64,000 nucleotides of DNA from Phallusia mammillata (taxonomy: Eukaryota; Chordata; Ascidiacea; Phlebobranchia; Ascidiidae): the NCBI GenBank assembly GCA_003260075.1, contig QLIY01000071.1, forward strand, positions 196,483-260,482, given 5' to 3'. This document shows positions 12,409 through 26,021 of the stretch, in pieces. Position 1 is the stretch's first letter, and each line of letters starts with the position of its first letter. Below the pieces are notes generated by a model. That model was not told where the DNA came from. It saw only the letters and a program-made list of their open reading frames with translations, and searched no databases. The translations under genes were made by a program, and so were the position numbers.

Positions 12409-14689
12409 TCATTTCAATACACCTTCAGTGTAAGGTGAATTAGATCGTCCTGCAGGCAAGCGTCGCTTTTTTCTGCTCTTTGCTAACATCGGTGGTGGTT
12501 TGAAAGCAGTTTCACATGTTGAGCAGATAGGACTGAATTGGCAAAATATTGAAAGACACACAGAACATACAAAGCCGACGTCAACTAAACTCCGGTGGCA
12601 GAAACACGCTGCACGGTAATCAACATCGCGAGAACTGTTTGTTTGTGAAAAGTTGAAACTGGATTTCCGAACTTCAGCTTCAGAAAGGAATGCAGTCTAA
12701 AGAAAATCACAAAAGTAGCAAGAATTTGTTTCGGGATGTGAATAAATGAATCCTTTTTTAACACTCTGGTTCATAAAATTTTAGGCAAATAAAACAATGT
12801 TAAGATTATGGTGCAGACAGTGCACACTGTTATAAATGTAGCTCTTATGACACTCCAGTTTGTTGGGAACAGCAAGCTGAAAAAGCCATGCCTCACCAAC
12901 CTGTTTGATGCCACAACGCAGACCTTATAGGTTGAAACAGTGTGCACTGTCTGCAGCTTATCATGTATTGGCTCTATGCTTTTATATTCATAATGTTAAC
13001 ATTCACCAGTAAATATTGCAGCAACACATCTTGTGTTGGGACTTTCAAATACATTCCACCCGTCATGTCACAAGCCTGTTGTAGAAGTCCAGAGTCTTGC
13101 CCAAGAACACAAGCATCTATCACCACATGCTCCTTTTGAGCTGAAAGAAAAATAATTTTGAACAAATCACCTCAAATCCTTGGATAAAAAAGTATTGCTG
13201 CAATTTAATAACTGGTCAATGAAAGAGACTAGATTTTTACCCATATCTGGTTTTGTTGAGTAGGCTTTCAGGGTTTATCCAAAAAGCAAAGGTGTTACTT
13301 TAATGTGCTACAAGTTCTAAAATTTAGTTGTTAAATATGTGGTTTTCAACAACTACCAGCTGCCTTGATATTTTGACCAAAATCATGCCCAAATTTATAC
13401 ACAAACTGTTCAATGTAATTGCAAATTTGCAAAGACAAGTTGAAAAATTGCTGTTGATGCTACCCCCCCCCCAAATTTATACACAAACTGTTCAATGTAA
13501 TTGCAAATTTGCAAAGACAACTTGAAAAAATGCAGTCAATGCTCACCAGCAAATATCACATTCATGAAACTCATATACTGAGCGGCGGCATCATCTGCAG
13601 CTTTTACCACCAAAATCCGCGGGTTGATTTTTTGTCTCGATTTTGCTTCTCGCATTATTCTGTGTATGTCTGAGATGTTTGTCAGGTTAAGGATGCAATA
13701 CCCCCCCCCCCCCATATACTGAGCGGCGGCATCATCTGCAGCTTTTACCACCAAAATCCGAGGGTTGATTTTTTGTCTCGATTTTGCTTCTCGCATTATT
13801 CGGTGTATGTCTGAGATGTTTGTCAGGTTAAGGATGCAATACAATGTAAACCGAATAATAATAGGCTATTGTCTTCACAAAGTCACTTCTATTACATCAC
13901 AGTAAACAATATAAAGGATACAGCATAGGGCAGTAGACATTGAACCAGCAATTAGTGAGTCACTTCGAATGTCCTTATCTTCACAGCCATCTGCCATTAG
14001 TTGTCTGAAATCTTGAATTATTGAAGAATCCACTCTTGCGAAATGTTCGTATCAGCCGTCACTAATTGAGATAGATTGTTCACCTTCTTGCGAAGAGGAA
14101 GGGTAGAGAAACACACTGCAGAAAGAAATTATTAAACCATAGTTTGCAACCTTAATTAACGTTTGATCTTTAGGAACATTCTACAAGAAGCATGAGACAT
14201 CAAAACATCGAATGATTTGTTTGTATTTGCTGCTTCAACAAAAGGAAAGTTTATAAAAAACGCCTGGCCCCCCCCCCCTGTTTGTATTTGCTGCTTCAAC
14301 AAAAGGAAAGTTTATAAAAAACGCCTAATTTAACAAGACTAATTTATTCTACAAGTAGGGTAACACATCACACAAATTATTGGGCCTATTCTACTCCTTT
14401 AAGCCTATCTAATACTGCCAATGTTTTAACTTATATAAACAATAGTTCCTGTCTTGAACATTTCCTTTTATATTTAATAAAACATAGGCACTTACCTTTT
14501 GGTTGAATGACTTGCAATTATAGCAAGTTGGTTGTCATGACGTAACATCAGAAACGAATTGACAAAAACCAGCAGAGCATCCAAACATTTTGTGATCTGA
14601 GCTTCTCCATGTAACGATTTTAAACCCCACCAAACCGGGTTGACGTCAAATATCACCACAAGGAGTTGTCTGTCTTCGCTTTCGTCCAT
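12409..14689 (-). CDS. GTF2H3: TFIIH basal transcription factor subunit p34 (Tfb4)
   Basis: p34 is a core TFIIH subunit that works in RNA polymerase II initiation and nucleotide excision repair, paired with p44. Exons in coding order are 14496-14689, 13922-14115, 13547-13669, 13007-13140 and 12409-12696 (stop TGA 12409-12411). Phases close and the 933 nt (310 codons plus stop) match the usual length of about 308. The N-terminus has the vWA-like core ([26 protein letters not shown]), then SVFLYP, then [20 protein letters not shown], then [21 protein letters not shown]. The last exon carries the C4 zinc module [17 protein letters not shown]...CSTCETAF and a basic tail. The second exon contains an in-frame TGA at 14052-14054 where the family has a basic residue; this may be a sequence error or a null allele. 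A second copy of the exon 13547-13669 lies at about 13714-13829. The next gene upstream of it on the same strand is the dynein. Confidence 0.95.
12811..12960. repeat. Inverted-repeat element, best copy of the GCAGACAGTGCACACTGT family
   Basis: The left end GCAGACAGTGCACACTGT and right end ACAGTGTGCACTGTCTGC are exact inverted repeats. The inside includes GACACTCCAGTTTGTTGGGA and CATGCCTCACC, also found in the copy at 8339-8520. It lies in the last GTF2H3 intron. No coding sequence; probably a MITE, superfamily unknown. Confidence 0.65.
13714..13829 (-). pseudogene. Duplicate copy of GTF2H3 exon 3
   Basis: After the poly-C tract 13701-13713 the sequence repeats most of exon 13547-13669 and its upstream intron edge (through about 13840) with two or three substitutions. 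The 3' end of the exon and its donor are missing, so it cannot be spliced normally. The same duplication style occurs at other poly-C tracts. Confidence 0.8.
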
Positions 14690-16037
14690 ATTTTCAGTGA
14701 AAATTGTTGAAAACTAAAATATTCCGTTTAATACAAAGTTTTGCACACTGGAAAGTATCAACAAACACCGCGGCGCGTTACGCATGACTTATCACGAACC
14801 CTGCCGCATAGGATATTTGACATTGGCATATTGTACTGCGACCCGCCGGTCAAATTTTAAACTTTTGTGTTTCTGTGAAGTAGTAATTCTAAATTTTAAC
14901 AAAAAGCTCAATTAACGCTTAGTTTTCAGGGCCATACTGCTCAGAGGAGTTTGAAGATATATTTACTCAACTCAACCATAGAAGGCAAATCAGTTTTTTA
15001 GGTCTTGGGATTAAATATGCAATTGAATTTTGCATATATCTGGATTCTGGATTTTATTTGGATCCAAAATTTAGAAACGAAAAACCAATGCAATGGAAAA
15101 TCAGGTACTACGTTTTTGTCACTTCATAGTTCTGGTCTTTTGTTTGTAATGACAAGGTTGAGTATAAGTAAGCAATGTATTTTCAAGTGCATTACAAAAG
15201 TTTTTCCAGAAAATTCCATGTTTATGCATAATGAATCCAAAATGTAGGTATTATTTGTTTAGAAAATATCCAGGTTAATAAAAAGTAAATAAGACAAGCA
15301 ATTTAGAGTTTCTAATAACCAGAATCATTTGTATTGAGATATGAAATGTGCATTGGACTGCTTTGGCAAAAGCATTCTGTTCCGGTCTTCACATTAATTT
15401 GAATTCATTGTTGCAAGTCTTGATTTCAAGACAATAATACTTGAAATCAAACTTCTTTAAACTGATGGAATAGACAAAACAATCCTCACACAATTATTTA
15501 TTTCCACAACCCCAAAATCATTCATACAATTTTTTGAAACAGATCTAAAGCAGAGATCAAAGGAACACCATGAAACAAACCACGCTGGAATGTTGAAGAT
15601 AATGAGAAAATGCAAATTAATGGTGGTAGGTACAATTGTTTGTAATTTCACAGTAGAGTTAAAAACTTATATAAAGCAGGTAAATTATACAGAGCACCAA
15701 TAAGGTAAACTGTTCACTAACAAGGTAAAGTAACACAATTTAATTAAAAATGAGCACTACTGAACATGCATCACAGTAGTTGTGGACAATAGTGTAAAAA
15801 ACTTTTTGTTGTTGTCAGTTTTGCACAGAGTCAGGTAAAATATTTTGGAATAAAAAGTGTGCCATTTTGATGGATGCAATAAAACTAAAACACTTCAAAA
15901 AATCACAGTGAAATTTTCCACAAAATTGTCGCATAAGATCAGATGGAATGTCTTGTTTCCTACATAACAAAGTAAAATGTTGGAATTATTGCAAGCATAT
16001 GGTTAAAAAGATAAAGACCAACCTACAGGATAAAGGC
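14690..16037. other. Intergenic region: GTF2H3 5' flank and dynein 3' flank
   Basis: This region lies between the GTF2H3 start codon and the dynein stop codon, both on the - strand. I find no gene in it. It should hold the GTF2H3 promoter and the dynein 3' UTR, but no core promoter element or clear polyadenylation site could be fixed by eye. The sequence is AT-rich and mostly non-repetitive. Confidence 0.7.
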
Positions 16038-17787
16038 TTATGGTTCATCTTCTGTGGTCTGCCCCTCATCCAAGATAGTTTGCAACAAACTTCCTTCCCG
16101 CTCCAACTATCAGATAAACATTTATGTTATTTGACTCTGCAACTATGTTTATGATGTCTATAGTGGTACCTGTGTGTCATCATTACTTCCTTGTTGAGAC
16201 GGATCAGTATGAGCGCCATCTGGTGACTGAGAGCGGCCCGAATCAGGTTCAACGTTGGATTGAGTTTCCTGTCAATGAGCAGAATAGGTTTGTTAGTTTT
16301 GTTTAAACCTAATGTTAGCCACCAAGTAGTCGAGGGGTTGGTTTTACTGGATGAGCAAACATGTTTCAGTGGTGGGATTCAGTCAGTTCGCATCGGTTCT
16401 ATAGAACTGCCTCACGAAATTTTATGAGATCAGCGAACCGGTTAGCATTACTGGTTACTGTCAATGGACTTTTTGTAACAGAACATGCTGAAAAATATGA
16501 CTTTTGTGATAGAAATATCTGAAAAAAAAAAAAAATTGAAACCCACCACTAAATACATGTTTCTGTTCCCAAATATTGTTTTTACCTCTTCATCGCCCGT
16601 TGGTGGATCTTGTTGGTTGGGAACATCACCACCATGTGTCGCACTTTCGTCTCCCTCGGATAAAACTTCAGATTTCTGTTTAAAAATTTCTCCACATTAA
16701 ATTTGGATGCATACTTCCTACTGACGTCATACTTACCAAATGTTTGACGTCACCATTAGCCAACGGTGGTCGAGTTTGGGATTTTTGTTGATCTAAAGTG
16801 AAAATAGATTTTTAAAGATACCAAAAGTTTTTTAGAAGTTCTATTTCAATAAGTTACATGATTGCCTATTACTTAGGTGAAATATATTTATCTAAACACA
16901 AAAAAAACGGTGGACGACTTCAGTTTTCAGTCTCATGTTTTTCGAAGTGTGCAAATACCAAAGTATTTTTTCAAATTGAGAAATTGTCTCACGTTCGTTG
17001 TGTTGTGTCAAGTCACTGAGTGATGACGCAAGACTCGATTGTGATTTTTGTGAAACGACGAATGTATCTTCGGGGTAGAGTTGGGGTCGGGATTCGATCC
17101 CTGGACCTTCTGCTTGTTGGCTCGAAGCTACCTGTGACTTCAACGCGGTTGTGACGCTCACAGGTAGTGATGTCACTGACATACGCGGACCTGAAAAATA
17201 AATGAAGTAGTTTAAACTTTATGTTACTTATTTTGTTGAAAAACTGAGTTAGTTCTTTACCAGTGTCGCTGTTTGTTGCCTTACGGTGCAATAGCAGTGA
17301 AACACTATTCTGTTTTACGAAGAATTCTTGTGATTTTAGACCCAATAGCGCTACTGAGCATTTTGGCTCCAACTTCGCCAAAGCTTTGAAAAAAACTGTT
17401 TTGGGCAGAATTTGTCCGAAAATTTAACACGTAGTCTGAACCAGCTTAGGTCTGCTTTCCACACTGTGCCACTTAAACCTACGTCAATTTGCTTTCCACC
17501 CATGATTAATCATCCAACCCACCGGATAACGAGTGTCTCGCCGAGGACATCCGGGTTCCTGACCTCGACATCAACTCGCTGACAGCCGGCGAAACACGTG
17601 ACCACTCTTCCCGCCTTTTGTGCGCCAGGTAAGCACGTGACTTATACGTGTCGCGCTGTGATAGGTCGGGGCCGTCCTGTAGGATCAATCCACAATCGAA
17701 CGCTCGCGCTGTTTCTTTCGGATGACGTCGGTAGCGACTGACGTCACTCGATGGGAGGGTAAAATACGTCACAAGGCACTGACGTGA
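16038..17787 (-). other. Dynein-like gene: end of C-terminal domain and polar extension
   Basis: Exons: 17523-17787, 17261-17383, 16993-17190, 16737-16792, 16586-16675, 16170-16268 and 16038-16106. The first starts with TYFTLPSSDVSRYRRHP, corresponding to the last conserved strands of dyneins. The remaining roughly 210 codons are Ser/Gln/Asp/Glu-rich with no domain I recognise, ending GQTTEDEP before TAA. Canonical dyneins stop near the first of these exons, so this tail is an extension. Small exons and low complexity make individual boundaries less certain than in the motor. Confidence 0.75.
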
Positions 17788-17912
17788 CTAAAAAGATTAA
17801 ACTCATTGTGAAAGATGAACATATTCATACTTGGATAAATCATAGTACGCCAGGCCCATTAAAGGTGTGTACCAAATCAGCTGGTCTCCCAAGCATTTCC
17901 ATACAGCTAGGC

Positions 17913-17961
<49 letters not shown>

Positions 17962-20900
17962 TGGGTTCGAATCCCACCGCAGGCTACATTTTTCTAGCCT
18001 GTGCCTTGCTGTATGGAAATGCTTGGGAGACCAGCTGATTTGCTACACGCACGCCTTTAATGGGCCTGGCGTACTATGATTTATCGTTGTGAAAGAAATC
18101 GAAATGAACAACAGATTCAGAAATTTTGACACCCACCATGTTCACGTAGACCGGGTATTCCACTACGTCATCGCTCGTTTTCTCCTGCTCCTCCTCCTCT
18201 TCGGAGTGCATTGTGGGAAAAAAGTACATGCGAGGACACGGATGAACGCACACGGGTTCATCTTGGTTCGTTCGCTGGAAGCAACCTAAAGCAAATTTGC
18301 TCGAGTTGTTCAACCAAATATTTCAAGTCTGTCTCTCAGTGTGTCGGTTGAAAAGGGATTGTGCAGTTTAAGGGTCTGATCTTGATTTCCGACAAGACAA
18401 AAGATGAGGCAAAATGCTCTAGATGCTGGAGTCGAATAACTATGGACATGTGTGTATTATTGGGATCATCCTTATCGCATTATGTTTTTCTAAAACAGTT
18501 GAAAAAAAGAAGAGAAGGTAACGTTCTTGTCTATTTTTTGTCTGTTATAATTCATGGTACCCACGGCAGCTGCCAGATGTTTTGATATTGTCACCAAAAG
18601 TCACCGCTATATACCCGAAAGGGTTTTGGCCCTAGCATCTTTATATTCTATATCTCAAGCTCGAGCCAACAAATCCCTTTCGAAACCCAAACACATAAGT
18701 CCTTCCCATCCACCTACCTCTCTCTTCATCCCATACACAATTCATGGTGTGAACATTTTCCAAATACATTCCCGCCGTGTGTTCTGTGATGTCACTATCA
18801 TGACGTACGGGCTTGCAACTGATGCGGATCTGTAACATTGTGTTCAACATAATACGTATTCAGACGTAACAAATGCTATTGTGATGTCAGAATGGTACCT
18901 GGTCATGTGTAGTCTCATGTGCGGCCACTGCTTCGGTGCACAAAGCCATGAGCAGGGCTCCAGGGTTGACGAGGCCGCCCAACCAAATTGATGTAACGGG
19001 GCCCTGAATAATTTAACTGTGCTGGTTACTTACGATTCTACTTTACTTTATCAACACATCACGACGTAATGTATGGGTGTGCTAGTCAGAAGAAATAGTC
19101 AGTAGTCCCTGAAAGATGTCAAATTTTCAGATTTGTAGAGAGTAAATACCCACAGGTTCAGAACCACTGGACTAAACACTGAAAGCCTGCCGATTTGACC
19201 CATTCCTATAATCAAGTCTGTTAACCTTTGGATTTTTGTTACATCTGTTTATACTCACCACAGGGGTTTTCCCGTCCACCGGAACCATCCCGGTCTTGAC
19301 CCACGACCTCATTTGCATATACTTCTTTGTGACGTAATCCAACCACGTGAGCAGCACGTGAGTGTTGGGGATCTCGTTGGGATGTTGCCTGAACGAAGCA
19401 TACACATGAATATCAGTGGTACCCGGTAATGCTAACCGGTTCGCTAATCTCATAAAATTTCGTGAGACGGTTCTATAGAACCAGTGCGAACCGCCTGAAT
19501 CCCACCACTGGATAGAACTAGTGTTAAATGTTCAGGTGACTTACCATGCGAGGGGAACTTCTTCGTGGTAAAGAGCGACCGCAGTCTCACGCAGATCGGG
19601 GGCGAGTTGGTAGTCGGAAGTCACGAACAGGTGTGAACGTATGTCGTGCAACTGCTGACGCGCCAAACACACACAACGATTGAACCAGATGCACTCTTGC
19701 AGGAGCACGAAACTGTGTGAAAACAGTGTAAGAACAGTATGTCAGACAACAAGTAGGACAAGAAAGCGACATAAGTGGATTTGTTACTATATTGTATAAT
19801 GCAGGGGTTCCCAACCTGTGGTACGCGTACCACTAGTGGCACGCGAAGGTCTTTTAGGTGGTACGCGAGTAGCTTTCGTTTTTTTTCTCACAAAAATTTG
19901 GATTCACAACTTTATATTTTGTTTATCTGGTTTTTTTTACACCCCCCCCCCGTGAAAAATATAGAGTATGAAATACAGTATGTCAGATCACATGTAAGGC
20001 AATGAAACTGACATAAAGCGGATTATTGACTTGCATGTTAAAATTTTCAATGGACATCGCCATATACAAGAAAAGGGCGAATTTGGTAAAACAAAAGTTT
20101 GAGTTATGCTATGGTGTGAGGAAAATCTCCAGCACCACAGGCCTGTAAGATAGTTTTTTTATTATTTTTGTTCCTGTATTGTATTTTGCTTCTGTTACTG
20201 AACTAAACAAAAACGCTTGCAACATCTGAGAAGCATTACAGAAGAGAATGTAGTTTAACAGCGACTTGGATTGATCATAACACTACCAAGTGTCAGGGGT
20301 GGGATTCGAACCCACGGCAGTAACATCTCTTTTATCTTGAGCTCACCCAATAGATTCCCCCCCCCCAACTCACGCCTTCTGGCAGCTACATTTCCCTTCT
20401 ATCGTATCTTGAACTCACCCAATAGATTCCGGCATATGAGGCATCCCGGTCTCTTCAGTGCTTATTACGGATGGTCTGTGATAAGGGAAGTCGTAAGTTT
20501 TCAGTCTTCCCTGGTTCGCATCACCAAGCTCCAGCAGAGGAGGGAGTTTCTCTGCGCATGCGTCAAGGACATTCTGCAATCTGATCAAGGTCAAACCCCC
20601 CCCCCCTGGTTCGCATCACCAAGCTCCAGCAGAGGAGGGAGTTTCTCTGCGCACGCGTCAAGGACATTCTGCAACCGGATCAAGGTCAATGTCGGCTTGC
20701 TTACGTCACTGGTGCTTCCCGGTGACAGGAGAGTCGACTCGTAACCTGGGGGTGCAAAATTACGTCGTAAGTGTACAAGAAAATGATACAAAACGAAGTA
20801 GCAGTTTGTACGACAGACCCATTTGAAGGCGTTGTGCCAATTAAACCTGTTCCCCCAAGCATCACCATATGGCAAGGCATAGGATAAAAAAATCTAGCTT

Positions 20901-23900
20901 GTGGTGGGATTCGAACCCACGACAGGAGTCTTTCCGGGACCCCCCCCCCTGAGCTACACAGGCTCAGTGGAGAAACCGCCGAAAGTTGAATCACAAGTAC
21001 CGTTGGCTGCCTCTTACGCTGCACCTGTCTGCTTCGTAGTAGGGGATCGCCATTGATCAGCTAAGATGAACATACATTCATACTGTGATCAGCCCTGAAT
21101 GAAAGTAGCAGTAGATACGACACCCCATAAACTAAATCCGTTTGTTGATAATCAGGAAAAAATTCTCTATTGAAATCAGATTTTCACAATTTACCTGGTT
21201 CTTGCACTGCGTTGAAAAGATTTTGCATCTGCGTGAGAATTCTCTCTCCCCTCTGCGACGTTCGCCACGAGAGGGCGCACTTGGGTAGCGACAGGGAGGA
21301 AGTGACGTCAAGAGCATCTGGAATATTCTCGCGAAGCCAAGATGCGATGTCTGGGAAAAACAAAAAATACATTTCCGCACTGCTGCATATATGTTTGGTT
21401 GTTAAACTCCACATCAAATAATTCGTCCCATTGAAGGCGCTATACCGAATCAGCCGGTCACCAAGCATTCACCACCACATAGCAAGGCGCAGCCAAGATA
21501 AATTTAGCCTGTGGTGGGATTCGAACCCACGACCGGAGTCTTTCCGGGACTCGCGCTCTACCAACTGAGCTACACAGGCTTAGTGGTGAACCCGCCTAAA
21601 CGCTTTAGGGCTGATCCCAGTTGTGAATTTATGTTCGTCTTAACATTTACTGACCATTGACTGGCACGTTGCTAGGGGGAACGGGCACAGTCACGTGATC
21701 TACTTGCACGGAATTCTTCGAAGTTCCAATCTGCTCTATGACGTCATCAAACAATCTCTCCATGAAAATCTGCATGAGATTTTAGATCGGCAATGAAATC
21801 CTTGACAATTACGTCTAATTTATAATTACGTCACCTACCTGGTCTGTGTTTGTGGTGATGACGTCCGTGTAGATTTGTTTCAGTGACGCCACACTACCTT
21901 TGTCTGATTCGAAAAATACGAAACACCCGCTATAGTGACATCACAAATACAAATATACTTGCAAACCGACCTTTGATGACAAACAGGAGAGCTTGGTTAA
22001 GAATCGACTCTTTGATCGGATAGTTTTCGTGGTTACCATGCCAACCGAAACACTGGCGAGCCAATAGGAAGGCGTGGCAGATGGGAACGGCGTAAAGCAG
22101 CGACGCTGATGGTCCGGATACCTCAGACCATGACGTCATCACCTCTGTGGATATCTGTGAAGCATAAAGTGAGAATGAGGAACTTCGCTTAAGTCAGTTG
22201 ATGAGATCAACGCGATCCTACCTGGGAAAATGTTGAGATCAGACAAGATTTGAGGATTGAACAAGTTGACGCAGATAAGGCAGCAATCGAACGGTCCTGC
22301 ATAAAGACGAAGTTCAGTTGTTACCAAGCGACTACATATGTGTGTATGGGATCCTAGATAGAAACGTTTCCACACAACTAACACACGTAATATATAAACT
22401 ATTGCTGCCAGGCATAATATCAAGTTTATAGAGCTCTTCTAGCAATTGTATTTTTATAACGACGTTTCGACGTCCTATACAGGTCGCCTTCATCAGGGTA
22501 AATAACACAGAATGCGACTAGTGCAGTGCTCGATAAACAAAGGAAAAAAGAATTAAGACACGTAATATTGGCATAACGTGACAAACCTCGACCACTAGCT
22601 GCAGCAGAGAGTCCCACGACATTTTGTAGAGATATTGCGTCAGTAGCGAGGGCAACGAAGCGTGAGATTTTGACGTCATCCATACTTGGAAGTGGGCTCC
22701 TTGTGACGTCACAGTACTCCCATTATCTCCTTCGTTCCGACTGACGTTTCCGACTCGCGCCAGTTGAATTTGGAGGTCTTCAAAAAATCTAAACCGAAGC
22801 GTTGAGTTTATTTCGCTTGGTGAAAGAAAACATTTTTGCACTAAAACAATCACCAAGCCGGAAGGAGCTGCGCAACGTTGAGACGTTATGAGGCGCATAA
22901 AAGCGTCGGGCACAAATGGTGGATAATGGCTGAACGAGCTGCAGCTGCACTGTAGTTTTTAAGATCGCAAAATACACAAAGTTTCTTAGGGCCAGCTAAA
23001 GATATTACTCACTTCTCAGGCGCTAGGTGCAATCCATGTATTAGAGCCCAGCTGTCCTGACTCAACGCGCTGTCGATGCAGCGTGTCGCTTCTTGTTGGT
23101 AACCGTCACCCAACGTCACTGTTTCCATGGTTACCTTCAACCTGCATGACAACATAAAGTTTATACGATTGATGTAGTGTAACTGAAATTAATTAGGTGA
23201 TCCCGAACTTGGCCTAGGATTCAGGCGAGGTGGTTAACTTTACCTTCAACCTTCATGACAACATAAGGTTTTTCCAACTGATCCTGTAACGCAAGGTACG
23301 TTTCACAGACAATTAGTTCAAACCAACATGGAAGAAGAAGTTTTCAGTTTTTACCGAAACTCAATAGGACGCCGAAACTCAATAGGACGTCGATTATTTA
23401 CAATAAAACTTCTGGATGATCAATACTCGGTTATACATTATGCCTGGCAGCAACAGCTTTTTTAATCTTTACCCAAGTTTCAACAACCTCACAAAAAACA
23501 CCGGAATGTTATAATTCCATTTTAGTACACCACAATTTCAAGATTATTCCACTCACTTTTCTGCAAGTCGTCTGATTGCGTCAGCGGGTTGCGTGGATAC
23601 GCGTGACGTCACTTCCGGTTCGTCATCGTCAGGAAGCAACACCAAAATTCCCAACGTGTTTGTGACGTCACGGAAGAGCGTCTCGGCGTCGACGGGAGGC
23701 GAAGAAGTGGAAACAATCTGAATGGAATGAATCGAATTTAACACGTCTACGTTGGATTGACGACAATTTTTGACAGATTTTGAACTAATACACTGCAGGT
23801 TTTCAGTTTATTTTGATATTAGTCGTAAAAAACAGCCTAAACGCACGGTTCTGCCTGCTTTTTATTACCATTTAAATCAGCTGGCACAATAAACTGCTAT

Positions 23901-25950
23901 TTCACACACAAAAATTGGCACGCCTTTAGGTAATTTATCATGCGGCGTTTAAAAAGTTGTCATCCCTTGGCATTAAAGAAGCACTTACGTCATGTAGGGG
24001 GGTTTCCCCGATGTACTTGGTGACGTAGGAGTACAGAGCGGGTTCGAATCGGTCGGGACGAAGAGTTTTGATGAGGAGCAGACGTTGGAAGTCGGTGAGC
24101 TCCGGTTTGTCATCCTTAACTTCATCCGGAGGAGAGGGAAGATTCACTTTCTGTGGTGGAAAATTTTGACACTAATGTATCAACTTGTTAAGCAAAAAAG
24201 TCGGATTAAAATTAGACCTTGATCAACGTTAATAAGAAAAGCCAACTTAAACCTTCAAAAATCTTGTGTAAGCATTTGACCTGCTTAACCGAATATTGCT
24301 TATCCAGCAGTTTTATTGTAAATATTTTACGTCTTATACAAGACGCCTTCGTCAGGATAATGGTATCTCTTGCAAGACAAAATATGATCTGCTTATTTCA
24401 TTTTCTTACACGTATCTTTTGTAAACGTTTTAAAGGTTTGATTATTGAAATGCTTTTTCCTACCTCTGGATTTTGGAGCTCATACCAGCTCTTCCAGTGA
24501 TCCTCATCCTCAGCCACGTGGACACAAATCCCCTCCAGTGCTCCCGGAAGAACAGAGTATGCGAGGAGGTCCTCCCATCGATCCGCTGGGAGCCACTCAG
24601 GAGCAGAACCATCACTCCCAAAATCCGACAAAGAAACTTTCGTCTCCGCTCCTAATCCGGGATTTCCGTGAACGAGAAGATTTGATTCTTCCTCCGTGAA
24701 AGGAGGTTCGGCCGCATCCATCTGGATGTTGAGGAGCGTCAATGTTGTGATGAGGATTCGATGCTCGGGATGAACACTTGAAAAATAAGAATCGAATCAC
24801 AAGGAGCAGAACAAGGTAATCATTACTCAGTTTTCAAAGGAAATAAACAAAGTATGTCTGACTGATGAACAGAACTGTAAAACCAATCTAACATTTGCAG
24901 ACTGATTAAAATATGCCAGGCCTGTAAAATGCTTCTTAGTTCTTACTAAATGCAGCCCGTCTTATAAACATCCCCACGCTACGAAGCGTAGCCTAGAAAA
25001 AGTCTAATGCGCTTCTGAACAAACATTTAAGAAAGAACTTGGTGACAACAGCGATAATTGGAAGGTCTGCACTAAAATGTACTCTATACACGAGTTCTCT
25101 GTGAGTTATGTTTTCGAATAATTAAGAACGAACTTGGTAACAAATTGGACCACTGCTTCAGGCGTGACCGCCACTAAATCGGATTTGCAACAAAACTTCG
25201 GCTTATTTCAACCCACCTTCCGTATAAGTTCGCAAAAACTCTTTTCGTCAGCTCGTCCACAATTTGTTTCACTTTCTCACTAGGGAAACCCCCGAAATCC
25301 TGGTCCTCTCCCCTCATTGACGTGACTTCCGGTACGATGACGTGACTTCCGCCTTCTCCCGGTTTGCTTTCTGTGTCGTCATCACTGACGTGAGCCTCGT
25401 CAGAATCTAAAACATTGTGACGTAATATTTGAGTTTGACGAAACAAATCAATGTCAGCAACTTAAATTGAAGGATAGAAATTTGCTTACCACTTGTCTTC
25501 TGTTTGTCGCTTGAATCAGTGTCAAAAATCTCTTCCTCATTTTCATCTTCGCTTCCTTCAGCAATTGCAGCAACTGCGGAAAACCACAAATTACCACAAA
25601 GCGTGGAAAACGTGACTTTCGATTTGTTAACAGTCAGAGCAAGTTCATGAAAAAAACATTAAGTCATTCGTCCTTGAGATTTTAATATATACATGTTTCG
25701 TGTTCACGGCATCATCAGTATCCTTTTAAACCAGGGGTGGGCAACCTTTGTTAATGTAGGGCCAATTATGAATGTCAAAATTGGATCGCGGGCCGCACAT
25801 GTGCATGACAAAAAGTGATTTTGCTTTGTTTCTTACCAAATATGCATAACTACAAGTATAATTCGTATTTGATTCTATCCACATTTTGACAGATCGCAGA
25901 AAACTAGCACCAGGCGCATAAATCAGCTCAAAAATATGTAATAATTGGAC

Positions 25951-26021
<71 letters not shown>

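Larger units (their letters stand above)
18137..21350 (-). other. Dynein-like gene: C-terminal domain
   Basis: Exons: 21195-21350, 20419-20745 (interrupted), 19545-19712, 19259-19388, 18899-19003, 18718-18829 and 18137-18285. Landmarks are LLQECIWFNRCVCLARQQL, TWLDYVTKKYMQMRSWV, SIWLGGLVNPGALLMAL (for the canonical FWLSGFF.PQAFLT), GMYLENVHTMNCVWD and VEYPVYVNM. Exon 20419-20745 is broken by a poly-C tract (20596-20606) that joins two copies 95 bases apart; collapsing one copy gives 232 bases and restores phase with both neighbours. Confidence 0.9.
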
